Source of the DNA: Pseudonocardiaceae bacterium
GTDB taxonomy: Bacteria > Actinomycetota > Actinomycetes > Mycobacteriales > Pseudonocardiaceae
Reading direction: 5' to 3'
NCBI GenBank assembly: GCA_009379845.1
Contig: WHSZ01000066.1
Span: forward strand, 1-33,487
DNA length: 33,487 nucleotides
Part shown: positions 15,660 through 21,779 of the stretch, piece after piece
Layout: each line of letters begins with the position of its first letter
How positions within the stretch are numbered: position 1 is the stretch's first letter
The notes under the pieces: generated by a model
What the model saw: only the letters and a program-made list of their open reading frames with translations
Databases searched by the model: none
What the model was told of the DNA's origin: nothing
Translations under genes and position numbers: made by a program

Positions 15660-18320
15660 TCAGCCGCCGGAGCCGAGGCACAGGAACGGCCGGCGAAACG
15701 GGTCGACGGCGGTCGCCTCGGCGAGCGCGACGGCGGGCGACGTTCCGGCCGCGAGCCGCCCGTGCAGATCCGCCATCGTCGCCGCGGCCGCCCGGTCGCC
15801 GACCCGAGCCACCGCACCGATCACCGTCTGGGAACCACCGGCAAGCAGCGCGCCCGCGAACCCGAGCGCCTCCTCGCCAGGCCGGATGTGGCTCATCGCC
15901 AACTCGCACGCCGCCAGCACCACCCGTTTCGGCAGCCGGCCCAGCCGCGCCGTCTCGTGCGCGAAGAGCGGCCCGTCGATCAAGTCGAGCCGGGAGAACA
16001 GCGCGTTGGCCGGCTCGTGCGCACCGTGCGCGACCAGGTGCGCCGTGCCCGCACCGTCCAGCGCGTCCAGAACCGCGCCGCTGGTGGCCGCCGACCCGTC
16101 GACCAGTCGTGCCGCCGGGTACACCGACCGCAGCTGCCGCACCTCACCAATCGCCCCCGGCACCCCGGGCCCGCCGACCAGCACCACCGGGTCGGGGCGG
16201 TACGTGCTTTCCGCCGCCATCCACGCCGTCGCGGACGGTGCGACCGACAGCGGGCGCCCGCGAAGCGATGGCAGCGCCGCCCATGGCAGGGCGTACAGCT
16301 GGCCGGACGGGATGATCACCAGCTTGCGCTCACCGAGCGCCTCCTTGAGCGGACCGAGCAGCAGCCTGTCAAGCACGTCCGCCCGGCGGTGAGCGGACGT
16401 GCTCACCGCGTCGACCAGCGCCTCCGGCAGATGATCGGGGGCGAGCCCGTCCAGGTCGGCCTGTAGTTGCTTCGCCGTCTCCACCACGTCACCGAGGGAG
16501 CCCAGCCGGATCAGCCGGAAGCTCCCGTCCCGGACAACCACCGCAGCCAGCGAGTCGCCGTGCCCGACGAGGCTCACCAGCACCCGGTCGCCGAGGCACT
16601 CGGCGATCTCCTCGGGCGAGGCAACCGGTCGGGGCCTGCCCCACTGGCTTGCGTACCAGCCGAGCCGGCTGGCCTCGCGCTGTAGCCAGGCATACCGGTG
16701 CTCAAGCGCGGTCACCGACTTTCCGGCGAGGCGGTTCTGCTGCACGGTGCGCTGCACGTGCCGCATCTCGGTGATGTGCTTGGCCAGCACCGGATCGTCG
16801 ATCGTCGGCAGTGGCTCGTAGCGGTACACCTGCGCGCGGGTGCGCTCCTGCCACGCGAACAACCGCCGGGCGTCGGCGTGTCCCTTGGCGCGGGCGAGAA
16901 CCAAACCGACGGCCAGCCCGCCGAGTTCCTGGCCGTGTACGGCCGTGCCACACACCAGGTCGAGCCCGCCCATCCGGTCCCGCGCCCAGCCGAGCTCGGT
17001 CAGCCCGGCGCGCGCCTGTGCCAGCGCCGAGCGGGATCGCCCGGTGGCGACGGCCAGCTCCGCGCGGCACAACCGCAGCAGCATCCGGTGATCAACAGGG
17101 GTGGTGCGATGTGGCTTCGGTACCCGCCCGAGTAGCTCGCCCGCGGCGTCGACGGAGCCGCGGCGCAGCAGCAGCCGGACGGCGAGCAGTCGCGCGACCG
17201 CCGCCTCGTCGGGTAGCCCGAGTCCGGCCAGCCGCTCGGCGTGCCGGCGGAGGCTCGCGGGCAGCCGTGCCGGCGGTCGGGCGTCGCTGCCGAGCACATC
17301 CGTCGCATCGGCGCGCAGCTTGGCAAGCTCAGCGACCTCGGCCCACGGGACGTTGCCCCTGCGAAGCAGGCGGCGGCGCGCGGCAGTGGCGAAGTTCCTG
17401 GCCAGCACGAAATCGCCCTGCAGGATGGCGGCCGCGGCGCGGGCCACTTCCGCCTCGGCCAGGTCCTGGATGACCCGGTTGCGACGCAGGTCGGGAAGGG
17501 CCTCGTCCAGGTGCCGCGCCGCCTCGTCGGCGAGCCCGGCGACCAGCAGGGCCCTCGCCTGATCCAGCCGGAGGCGGGCGATCCAGCCGGGTGCGACCGA
17601 TTCGTGAATTCGCGCCGCCTCCTCGTAGTGCTGAAGGGCGGCGGGAATGTCGCCGACCAGATGGGCCTGGTCGCCGAGGTTGTGCCGGACCTTGCCCTCC
17701 AGTCGGGTGTGGCCGTTGGTCTTGGCTAGTTCCAAGGACCGACGTAGATCGGCAAGGGCTGCCTCGGGGTTGTTCCGGTGCACGTGGACGAGTGCCCGGT
17801 TCATCAGGTTGCGGGTGAGCAGCAGCTGCCCGTCGGCGTCGTCCCTTTCCAGCGCCGGAAGGATGGCGTCGAACAACGCCAGCGAGTCGGTGGTACGACC
17901 GAGCCGCGCCAGCACCAGCGCGCGTTGCAGCCCGACGACGGATCGCAGCGTGCGACCATCCGGTGCTTGTGGTCGGCTGTCCAGCTGCGCCTCGGCCTCG
18001 GCGAGGTGGCGAAGGCCCTCGGATGACGAGCCGACTTCCGCCTCGGCTACCCCGAGGCTGATCAGTACCCGGGTGCGCAGCGTCGCCCACTCCGGGTCGA
18101 CGTGCTCGATCGAGTCGAGGCGGCGCAGCGCACGATGGAGCAACCGGACGGCCTCCACGTTCCGCAGGTTCCCCGAGGCGTCACTCGCGCGCCGATGTAG
18201 TTCGGCGGCCGCGGCGAGGGCACCGCTGGACTGTCGGAGGCCAGGCACGCGACCTATGGGAGCACATCGGGCAGCGGCCGCGTAGTCGGCGTCGCTACAG
18301 CACGACCGCCGGCGTGACAA
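15660..18320 (-). CDS. TPR-CHAT cysteine protease
   Basis: The roughly 886-residue protein has a long helical N-terminal half with tetratricopeptide-like repeats (about residues 35-480, for example RNLMNRALVHVHRNNPEAAL and HNLGDQAHLVGDIPAALQHYEEA). The C-terminal CHAT domain (about 590-886) is of the caspase/separase fold. The catalytic pair is visible: His about 765 in LVAHGAHE and Cys about 805 in VVLAACELAM, followed by the family motif RPGEEALGFAGALLAGGSQTVIG. CHAT proteases cut partner proteins in regulated fashion; Csx29 of type III-E CRISPR is the known TPR-CHAT example. The gene overlaps the small protein gene upstream. TTG 18320 is the longest start; GTG 18248 is an equal alternative, and neither has a strong ribosome site. 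No signal peptide or membrane segment is seen. Confidence 0.88.
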   Translation of the reverse strand: MSRRRSCCSDADYAAAARCAPIGRVPGLRQSSGALAAAAELHRRASDASGNLRNVEAVRLLHRALRRLDSIEHVDPEWATLRTRVLISLGVAEAEVGSSSEGLRHLAEAEAQLDSRPQAPDGRTLRSVVGLQRALVLARLGRTTDSLALFDAILPALERDDADGQLLLTRNLMNRALVHVHRNNPEAALADLRRSLELAKTNGHTRLEGKVRHNLGDQAHLVGDIPAALQHYEEAARIHESVAPGWIARLRLDQARALLVAGLADEAARHLDEALPDLRRNRVIQDLAEAEVARAAAAILQGDFVLARNFATAARRRLLRRGNVPWAEVAELAKLRADATDVLGSDARPPARLPASLRRHAERLAGLGLPDEAAVARLLAVRLLLRRGSVDAAGELLGRVPKPHRTTPVDHRMLLRLCRAELAVATGRSRSALAQARAGLTELGWARDRMGGLDLVCGTAVHGQELGGLAVGLVLARAKGHADARRLFAWQERTRAQVYRYEPLPTIDDPVLAKHITEMRHVQRTVQQNRLAGKSVTALEHRYAWLQREASRLGWYASQWGRPRPVASPEEIAECLGDRVLVSLVGHGDSLAAVVVRDGSFRLIRLGSLGDVVETAKQLQADLDGLAPDHLPEALVDAVSTSAHRRADVLDRLLLGPLKEALGERKLVIIPSGQLYALPWAALPSLRGRPLSVAPSATAWMAAESTYRPDPVVLVGGPGVPGAIGEVRQLRSVYPAARLVDGSAATSGAVLDALDGAGTAHLVAHGAHEPANALFSRLDLIDGPLFAHETARLGRLPKRVVLAACELAMSHIRPGEEALGFAGALLAGGSQTVIGAVARVGDRAAAATMADLHGRLAAGTSPAVALAEATAVDPFRRPFLCLGSGG

Positions 18321-18774
18321 CCGTTCGTCGGCTTGAATCCACGCCGACGTGTACCACTATCTGGGTGGTCCCCCTCGGCACCTCGTGCAGCACGAAGCGG
18401 CCTACGTCATCCGCGATCGTCGAGGAGGAGTCGTGCCCAGCCACGCGGACTTCCACCTCGTACTGGCCGGCCGGTACCAGCCAACCGTCGATCCGGTAGC
18501 TCTTGCCGATCTTGGTTAAGTTGATCATCACCGTGAGGTCGCGGACGGTGAACGTGACCGTGTCCTGGTCCGTGCTGCGCACACCGGCCAGCTCGCCGGA
18601 GCGCTCCCACTGGGCGACCTCGACGTCCAGGTCTTCGAGCGCGAGCGCGAACTGGATGCGTGCCACCAGGTCATCGGGCGGCGCGTCGATATCGTCGACG
18701 ACCCGGCCAAGCTCCGCGAGCAGCGCGCGGTCGTCGGGGAAGGTGTCGTCGGGGAAGGTACTGCCCTCGTTCAT
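18295..18774 (-). CDS. Small beta-rich protein between sigma factor and TPR-CHAT genes (possible carboxypeptidase-regulatory-like fold)
   Basis: A 159-residue protein starting MNEGSTFPDDTFPDDR, with a short in-frame duplication of FPDD. A helical stretch (DDLVARIQFALALEDLDVEVAQWE, about residues 32-56) is followed by a beta-rich part containing TVRDLTVMINLT, WLVPAGQYEVEVRVAG and TIADDVGRFVLHEVPRGTTQIVV. The last segment resembles carboxypeptidase regulatory-like domains. ATG 18774 overlaps the sigma factor stop (ATGA), and its end overlaps the CHAT gene, so the three proteins should be made together. There is no anti-sigma zinc motif. Its position makes it a candidate for a sigma-binding protein or a CHAT substrate; that is inference. 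In-frame 18930 would overlap most of the sigma gene and is rejected. Confidence 0.82.
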   Translation of the reverse strand: MNEGSTFPDDTFPDDRALLAELGRVVDDIDAPPDDLVARIQFALALEDLDVEVAQWERSGELAGVRSTDQDTVTFTVRDLTVMINLTKIGKSYRIDGWLVPAGQYEVEVRVAGHDSSSTIADDVGRFVLHEVPRGTTQIVVHVGVDSSRRTVVTPAVVL

Positions 18775-19376
18775 ACGCTGCCCCCTTGAGTTTCCAGCAG
18801 ATCCCGCATCGATTGCAGGCACCGCCCCCTTGTCGGGCCGATGCTGCCGTGTGGCATGCGAAGCGCGTCGGCGACCAGCCGGTACTCGGCGCGCCCGGCG
18901 AGGACCGTCAGCCGCAGCAGTTCCTGGCAACGTTGGGGGAGCTGGGCGAAAGCGTTCCAGAGCTGGCGGTCCCGATCCGCGCGAATCACCTCGGCCTCGG
19001 GGGCCGGCTGCGTGCTCGGAACCGTTTCGGCCAGCTCGTCGGTCAGCGGCACCGGCAGTTGCTTCCTGCTACCGACCCGCTGCGCCTCCCGCCGGGTCGT
19101 GGTGATCAACCACGCGGCGAGCGCCTTCGGATCGACGAGCTGGTCGAGGTGGCGGAAAAGCACCAGCCACACCGTCTGCACGACGTCCTCAGCCGAGTGG
19201 CGATCCAGCCCGTTACCCCTGGCGACCTGCCACACCAGCGGCGTCAGCTCGGTGACCAGTCGATCCATGGCTTGCCGGTTACCCATCCGTGCCTCGTGCA
19301 TACATGCCGCGTAGAGCTCGTGGCCACGCAGGCCTTCCCATGGAGGATTCGCCTCGGCGGTTCGAGCATCGGTCAC
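18771..19376 (-). CDS. ECF-type RNA polymerase sigma factor
   Basis: A 201-residue sigma-70-family protein with region 2 (LTPLVWQVARGNGLDRHSAEDVVQTVWLVLFRHLDQL and AAWLITTTRREAQRV, about residues 44-101) and region 4 (LPQRCQELLRLTVLAGRAEYRLVADALRMPHGSIGPTRGRCLQSMRDLL, about 145-195). It has no region 1 or 3, as in ECF sigma factors. It should direct RNA polymerase to a small regulon. The GTG start at 19376 has AGGGGGG upstream. A 99-bp gap separates it from the inhibitor gene, so it may have its own promoter. It is coupled to the small protein and CHAT protease downstream, a sigma/unknown/protease trio. No classical zinc anti-sigma factor is nearby. Confidence 0.93.
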   Translation of the reverse strand: MTDARTAEANPPWEGLRGHELYAACMHEARMGNRQAMDRLVTELTPLVWQVARGNGLDRHSAEDVVQTVWLVLFRHLDQLVDPKALAAWLITTTRREAQRVGSRKQLPVPLTDELAETVPSTQPAPEAEVIRADRDRQLWNAFAQLPQRCQELLRLTVLAGRAEYRLVADALRMPHGSIGPTRGRCLQSMRDLLETQGGSV

Positions 19377-19463
19377 CGCATCTGCCCCCCTGATTGGTGC
19401 TAGTCAAGTCGGCGTTAGCAGTATCGCGGGCTCATCAGAACAAAGGACCACGCGGGCGGAATT

Positions 19464-19471
19464 CAGATACA
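19464..19471 (-). promoter_or_regulatory. TGTATCTG motif shared with the C1-peptidase upstream region
   Basis: In the minus sense, TGTATCTG occurs here, 88 bases before the sigma factor start, and again at 21627-21634, about 60 bases before the C1 peptidase start. Both are in the only two sizeable gaps ahead of minus-strand genes of this module. It may be a -10 region or operator; no common -35 was found. Confidence 0.25.
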
Positions 19472-19475
19472 TAGC

Positions 19476-19829
19476 TCACTCGGTTGGCGCGGCAGACAGG
19501 ACGAAAGTGACCGAGCGGCGCGGCGCGGTTTCCCACGGTCGCGCCAGCTCGGCTTCGATGAGGTGCCGGCCGGCGGCGATCACGTCGAGCGCCAGCCGGC
19601 GAACCCCACCTCCCCCCGGAGCCGACCCCTCATCGGACTCCGTTCCTTCCGGATGGTCGCCACCCCCACGGACGTACCCGTCGACGACCAGCCGGATCCC
19701 CTCCGGCAGGCGTAGCGACCACTGGTAACCCGACGTCCGGATCTCCGGGAGCCGCAGCTCCACGGTGTCCCCGACACGCAGCTCCGTTGTGCTCCCCGCA
19801 TCGGACTGCGCGAGCCGGACCAGTGCCAC
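19476..19829 (-). CDS. Chagasin-like (I42) cysteine peptidase inhibitor
   Basis: A 117-residue protein of the size and pattern of chagasin-family inhibitors: an N-terminal strand LRVGDTVELRLPE, loop 1 TSGYQWSLRLPEG (residues 32-44, matching the NPTTGYxW loop), a Gly-rich loop PGGGGVRRLAL (71-81) and the third wedge residues ELARPWETAPRRSVTFVL (94-111, matching RPW). Chagasins plug the active site of papain-like C1 peptidases with these three loops. Such a peptidase is encoded two genes upstream on the same strand, which strongly supports the call. Unlike most chagasins it has no signal peptide, so it would act in the cytoplasm, as would the peptidase. The GTG start at 19829 follows AGGAGGGG. 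Confidence 0.8.
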   Translation of the reverse strand: MALVRLAQSDAGSTTELRVGDTVELRLPEIRTSGYQWSLRLPEGIRLVVDGYVRGGGDHPEGTESDEGSAPGGGGVRRLALDVIAAGRHLIEAELARPWETAPRRSVTFVLSAAPTE

Positions 19830-19844
19830 TACCCCTCCTCGGAC

Positions 19845-19884
19845 GGTGGTGGCCGACGGCCCCCCTCAACCGCCGGCCACCACC
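19845..19884 (-). terminator. Intercistronic hairpin between the repeat-protein and inhibitor genes
   Basis: GGTGGTGGCCG (19845-19855) and CGGCCACCACC (19874-19884) form an 11-bp perfect inverted repeat with an 18-nt loop, lying entirely in the gap between the two minus-strand genes. There is no U-tract, so partial termination or mRNA processing is more likely than full termination. It could set the protease:inhibitor ratio. Confidence 0.5.
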
Positions 19885-19887
19885 TGC

Positions 19888-20388
19888 TCACACCACGAGC
19901 TGATCGATCTGCCCGTGGGCGTCTTCGTGGTAGCTGACCGCGAGCCCGTTGCTCTTGGCCAGCAGGGCGAGCATCGTCAGGTGGCTGTGCCCGGACTCCG
20001 ACGCGGGCGACAGCCGCTTCCAGCCGATGCCGTGCACTGCCACCCACACGCCGGGTGAAGCGTTGTACGACCACAGATGCGTGATCGCTCGATTGCGCGT
20101 CCAGCCGTTGGCCGAGACGGCACCGTTGGTGTTCGGGTCCCAGGCGCCGGTCGGCGCGGGCGGCCTGTTGGGGTCCCATGCCCCGGTTGGCCTGGGTGGG
20201 ATGTTGGGGTCCCACGCTCCGGTTGGGGTCGGCGGCGTGTTCGGATCCCACGCCCCGGTCGGTGTGGGCGGCGTGTTCGGGTCCCAGGCACCGGCCGGCA
20301 CCGGTGGTGCCGGTGGCGGCTGCTCCGCGTCGTCCGGGTCGAGCGGTTCGTCCTGCCCGGCCTTCCCTGCCAGCGTGTTCTCGGCCAT
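19888..20388 (-). CDS. GAWDPN-repeat protein with C-terminal domain shared with the C1 peptidase
   Basis: A 166-residue protein in three parts: an acidic N-terminus (residues 1-30), five GAWDPN motifs at exact 12-residue spacing (33-38, 45-50, 57-62, 69-74, 81-86) separated by PP-x-P linkers, and a compact C-terminal domain from about residue 100. That last domain (LWSYN..., GIGWKRLS, LTMLALLAKSNGLAV, IDQLVV) aligns along about 62 residues with the C-terminus of the neighbouring C1 peptidase (LFASA..., NLGWTRLS, LAMLASARAGGKPVA, MVQLAH). The two are homologous by eye. No enzyme motif is present. ATG 20388 has GAGGAGGGGAA upstream. It may be a substrate, scaffold or adaptor for the peptidase. 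I do not recognise a described family. Confidence 0.8.
   Translation of the reverse strand: MAENTLAGKAGQDEPLDPDDAEQPPPAPPVPAGAWDPNTPPTPTGAWDPNTPPTPTGAWDPNIPPRPTGAWDPNRPPAPTGAWDPNTNGAVSANGWTRNRAITHLWSYNASPGVWVAVHGIGWKRLSPASESGHSHLTMLALLAKSNGLAVSYHEDAHGQIDQLVV
20131..20292 (-). repeat. 36-bp coding tandem repeat (GAWDPN repeats)
   Basis: Five units with a period of 36 bp encode the GAWDPN-x-PP-x-P-x repeat; the first four are full length and the fifth is cut to about half. The units differ at synonymous and linker positions but the GAWDPN core never changes, which indicates selection on the protein and some age. Confidence 0.85.
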
Positions 20389-20410
20389 CGTGCCGTTCCC
20401 CTCCTCAGCG

Positions 20411-21565
20411 TCAGTGCGCGAGTTGCACCATGCTCAATTCGTCGTTGTCGATGAAGGCGGCGACGGGTTTGCCGCCTGCGCGGGCGCTCGCCAGCATCGC
20501 GAGCTTGTTGGTCGTGCTGTGCGGTCCACCGGAAAGGCGGGTCCAGCCCAGGTTCTCCAAGTAGGCCCATCCGTTGGCGTCGTGCGCGGATGCGAACAAC
20601 CCGAGCGCGCGCTGCGCTGGTAGCCAGGCGCGCAGGTTCACCTCCGTGCAACCGATGGTGGTCGGTCGCGGATCGGGGTAGTCCTCGATGTACGCCTCGC
20701 CGTAGGCGATCCGGAAGAAGCCGTCTTCGCCCCAGTCCGGTCCCCATGAGTTCTTCGCGATCCAGCAGCCGGCGGTGTCATCCCAGCCGATCAGCGCGAC
20801 GCAATGCCCCCCGCTGGTCTGCTCGGTGGTGTGCCGGTAAACGCCGCCGGTGTAATAGAACAGGTCTTCGTAGACGACAAGGCACGCGGCAACCGGCCCA
20901 TGGCCGTAGATGTGGTGCTTGATGGCCGAGGGGTCCCGGCTCAGATCGACGATCGCACCCGCCTTGACCAGCCGGTTGGGCCAGTCGGGATGCAGCGAGC
21001 CGGTGTCCTCGTCCGCGTACGGGTAGTAATCCTCGAAAGTGACCCCGAGCTCCGCGCAGGCTTCGAAGAGCTCGTCCGGCCAGGTGCCGTCCGGCGTGAT
21101 CGCCTCACGAGCGGCGCCGTGACCGAAGTACAGGTGCGCCTCGGACAGATCCAGTTGCAGGCCAGGCGTTGCCCTGGTGTAGGCCGCCGTGCTCTCGAGG
21201 GCTGCGATCGTGCCGAACGCGCTGCACGAACCGCTTTCGCCCTGGTCCTTCACCGGGGTCAAGTAGTTCCGGCCACCGCCGACGTAACGCAGGTCGAAAG
21301 CCGGGGGCAGGTGTGGTGTCGGAGCGTGCTTCGCGGTAACCGATTCGCCGGCTACCCCGAGTGCCGCCTCGGCCATCCGTCCTGGCAACTCGGACCTGGC
21401 GGCGACCTCCTCCGCGGCCGGAGCCGGCACGCCAAGCCTTCGAGCCCGCGATTCCGCGGAGAGCCTGCTCAGCCGCGTCTCGCCGCATCGCCACGGGTCC
21501 CCGAGTGAGGCGAGCGAGTCGCGGACGGCCGCCAGCTCTGCCACCCACGGATCGTCGGGGCTCAT
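20411..21565 (-). CDS. Papain-like C1 family peptidase, apparently cytoplasmic
   Basis: A 384-residue protein. After an Ala-rich N-terminal region (about 1-88) comes the C1 catalytic domain: Gln108 and Cys114 in VKDQGESGSCSAFGTIAALE, His254 in SGGHCVALIGWDD and Asn272 in AKNSWGPDWGEDGFFRIAYG, so all catalytic positions are present. The usual CGSCW is altered to SGSCS. There is no signal peptide, which is unusual for a papain-like enzyme. A further C-terminal domain (about 320-384) is shared with the next gene's product. ATG 21565 is chosen because GGGAGG lies four bases upstream; the frame can be extended to 21685 but that stretch is Cys-rich and unlike protein. It probably heads the minus-strand protease/inhibitor group. 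Confidence 0.9.
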   Translation of the reverse strand: MSPDDPWVAELAAVRDSLASLGDPWRCGETRLSRLSAESRARRLGVPAPAAEEVAARSELPGRMAEAALGVAGESVTAKHAPTPHLPPAFDLRYVGGGRNYLTPVKDQGESGSCSAFGTIAALESTAAYTRATPGLQLDLSEAHLYFGHGAAREAITPDGTWPDELFEACAELGVTFEDYYPYADEDTGSLHPDWPNRLVKAGAIVDLSRDPSAIKHHIYGHGPVAACLVVYEDLFYYTGGVYRHTTEQTSGGHCVALIGWDDTAGCWIAKNSWGPDWGEDGFFRIAYGEAYIEDYPDPRPTTIGCTEVNLRAWLPAQRALGLFASAHDANGWAYLENLGWTRLSGGPHSTTNKLAMLASARAGGKPVAAFIDNDELSMVQLAH

Positions 21566-21626
21566 GCATCCTCCCGGTAAGCGGTGGAACGTGCCGTCAC
21601 CCCATAGGACGCAGCAGGGGCGCCAA

Positions 21627-21634
21627 CAGATACA
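21627..21634 (-). promoter_or_regulatory. TGTATCTG motif upstream of the C1 peptidase gene
   Basis: This is the second copy of the octamer described at 19464-19471, in the same orientation relative to its downstream gene. It lies next to an A/T-rich stretch (21647-21664) unusual for this genome, where a promoter would be expected. Confidence 0.25.
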
Positions 21635-21688
21635 CCCGGAGTGAACTTTTTTGAGCGATTTTTCATGAGCGCTCCGACCGCCCACCCG

Positions 21689-21747
21689 CGTTGTGTACCC
21701 CTAACGCTTTTCTGACGGCGTTACTTCAGCGGTATGGGTACACAACG
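21689..21747. promoter_or_regulatory. Nested inverted repeat in the divergent C1 peptidase/dnaX promoter region
   Basis: CGTTGTGTACCC (21689-21700) and GGGTACACAACG (21736-21747) are perfect 12-bp inverted copies. Inside them TAACGC (21702-21707) and GCGTTA (21718-21723) form a second inverted pair around a 10-base loop. The spacing of the arms is asymmetric. It could be a two-site operator for a dimeric regulator, or a hairpin if transcribed. It ends about 20 bases before the dnaX -10 box. Confidence 0.6.
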
Positions 21748-21767
21748 AAAGTGTGGGCGCCGGCCGG

Positions 21768-21773
21768 TACCCT
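21768..21773 (+). promoter_or_regulatory. Putative -10 box for leaderless dnaX
   Basis: TACCCT is six bases upstream of GTG 21780, the spacing of a leaderless transcript. No Shine-Dalgarno sequence is found between them, which supports this reading. Confidence 0.4.
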
Positions 21774-21779
21774 CGCGGC

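Noticed and set aside
15477..16466. A plus-strand frame that runs through the SRP RNA and into the 3' half of the CHAT gene
   Set aside because: It includes the structured SRP RNA and antisense CHAT sequence; the translation is low-complexity Arg/Pro-rich.
18775..18930. 52-residue extension of the small protein between sigma and CHAT genes
   Set aside because: It lies wholly within the region-4 coding part of the sigma factor gene in another frame; ATG 18774 gives the usual ATGA coupling.
20131..20292. Regular 36-bp periodic repeat that could be mistaken for a CRISPR array
   Set aside because: Units abut without unique spacers, stay in frame and encode a 12-residue protein repeat; no cas genes are nearby despite the TPR-CHAT protein.
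21566..21685. 40-residue N-terminal extension of the C1 peptidase
   Set aside because: It is Cys/Trp-rich, unlike the rest of the protein, and a strong GGGAGG site lies right before ATG 21565.
18771..21690. Classical ECF autoregulatory promoter (GGAAC ... GTC) ahead of the sigma factor or C1 peptidase genes
   Set aside because: No GGAAC-type -35 was found in the correct orientation in either upstream gap; only the TGTATCTG octamer is shared.
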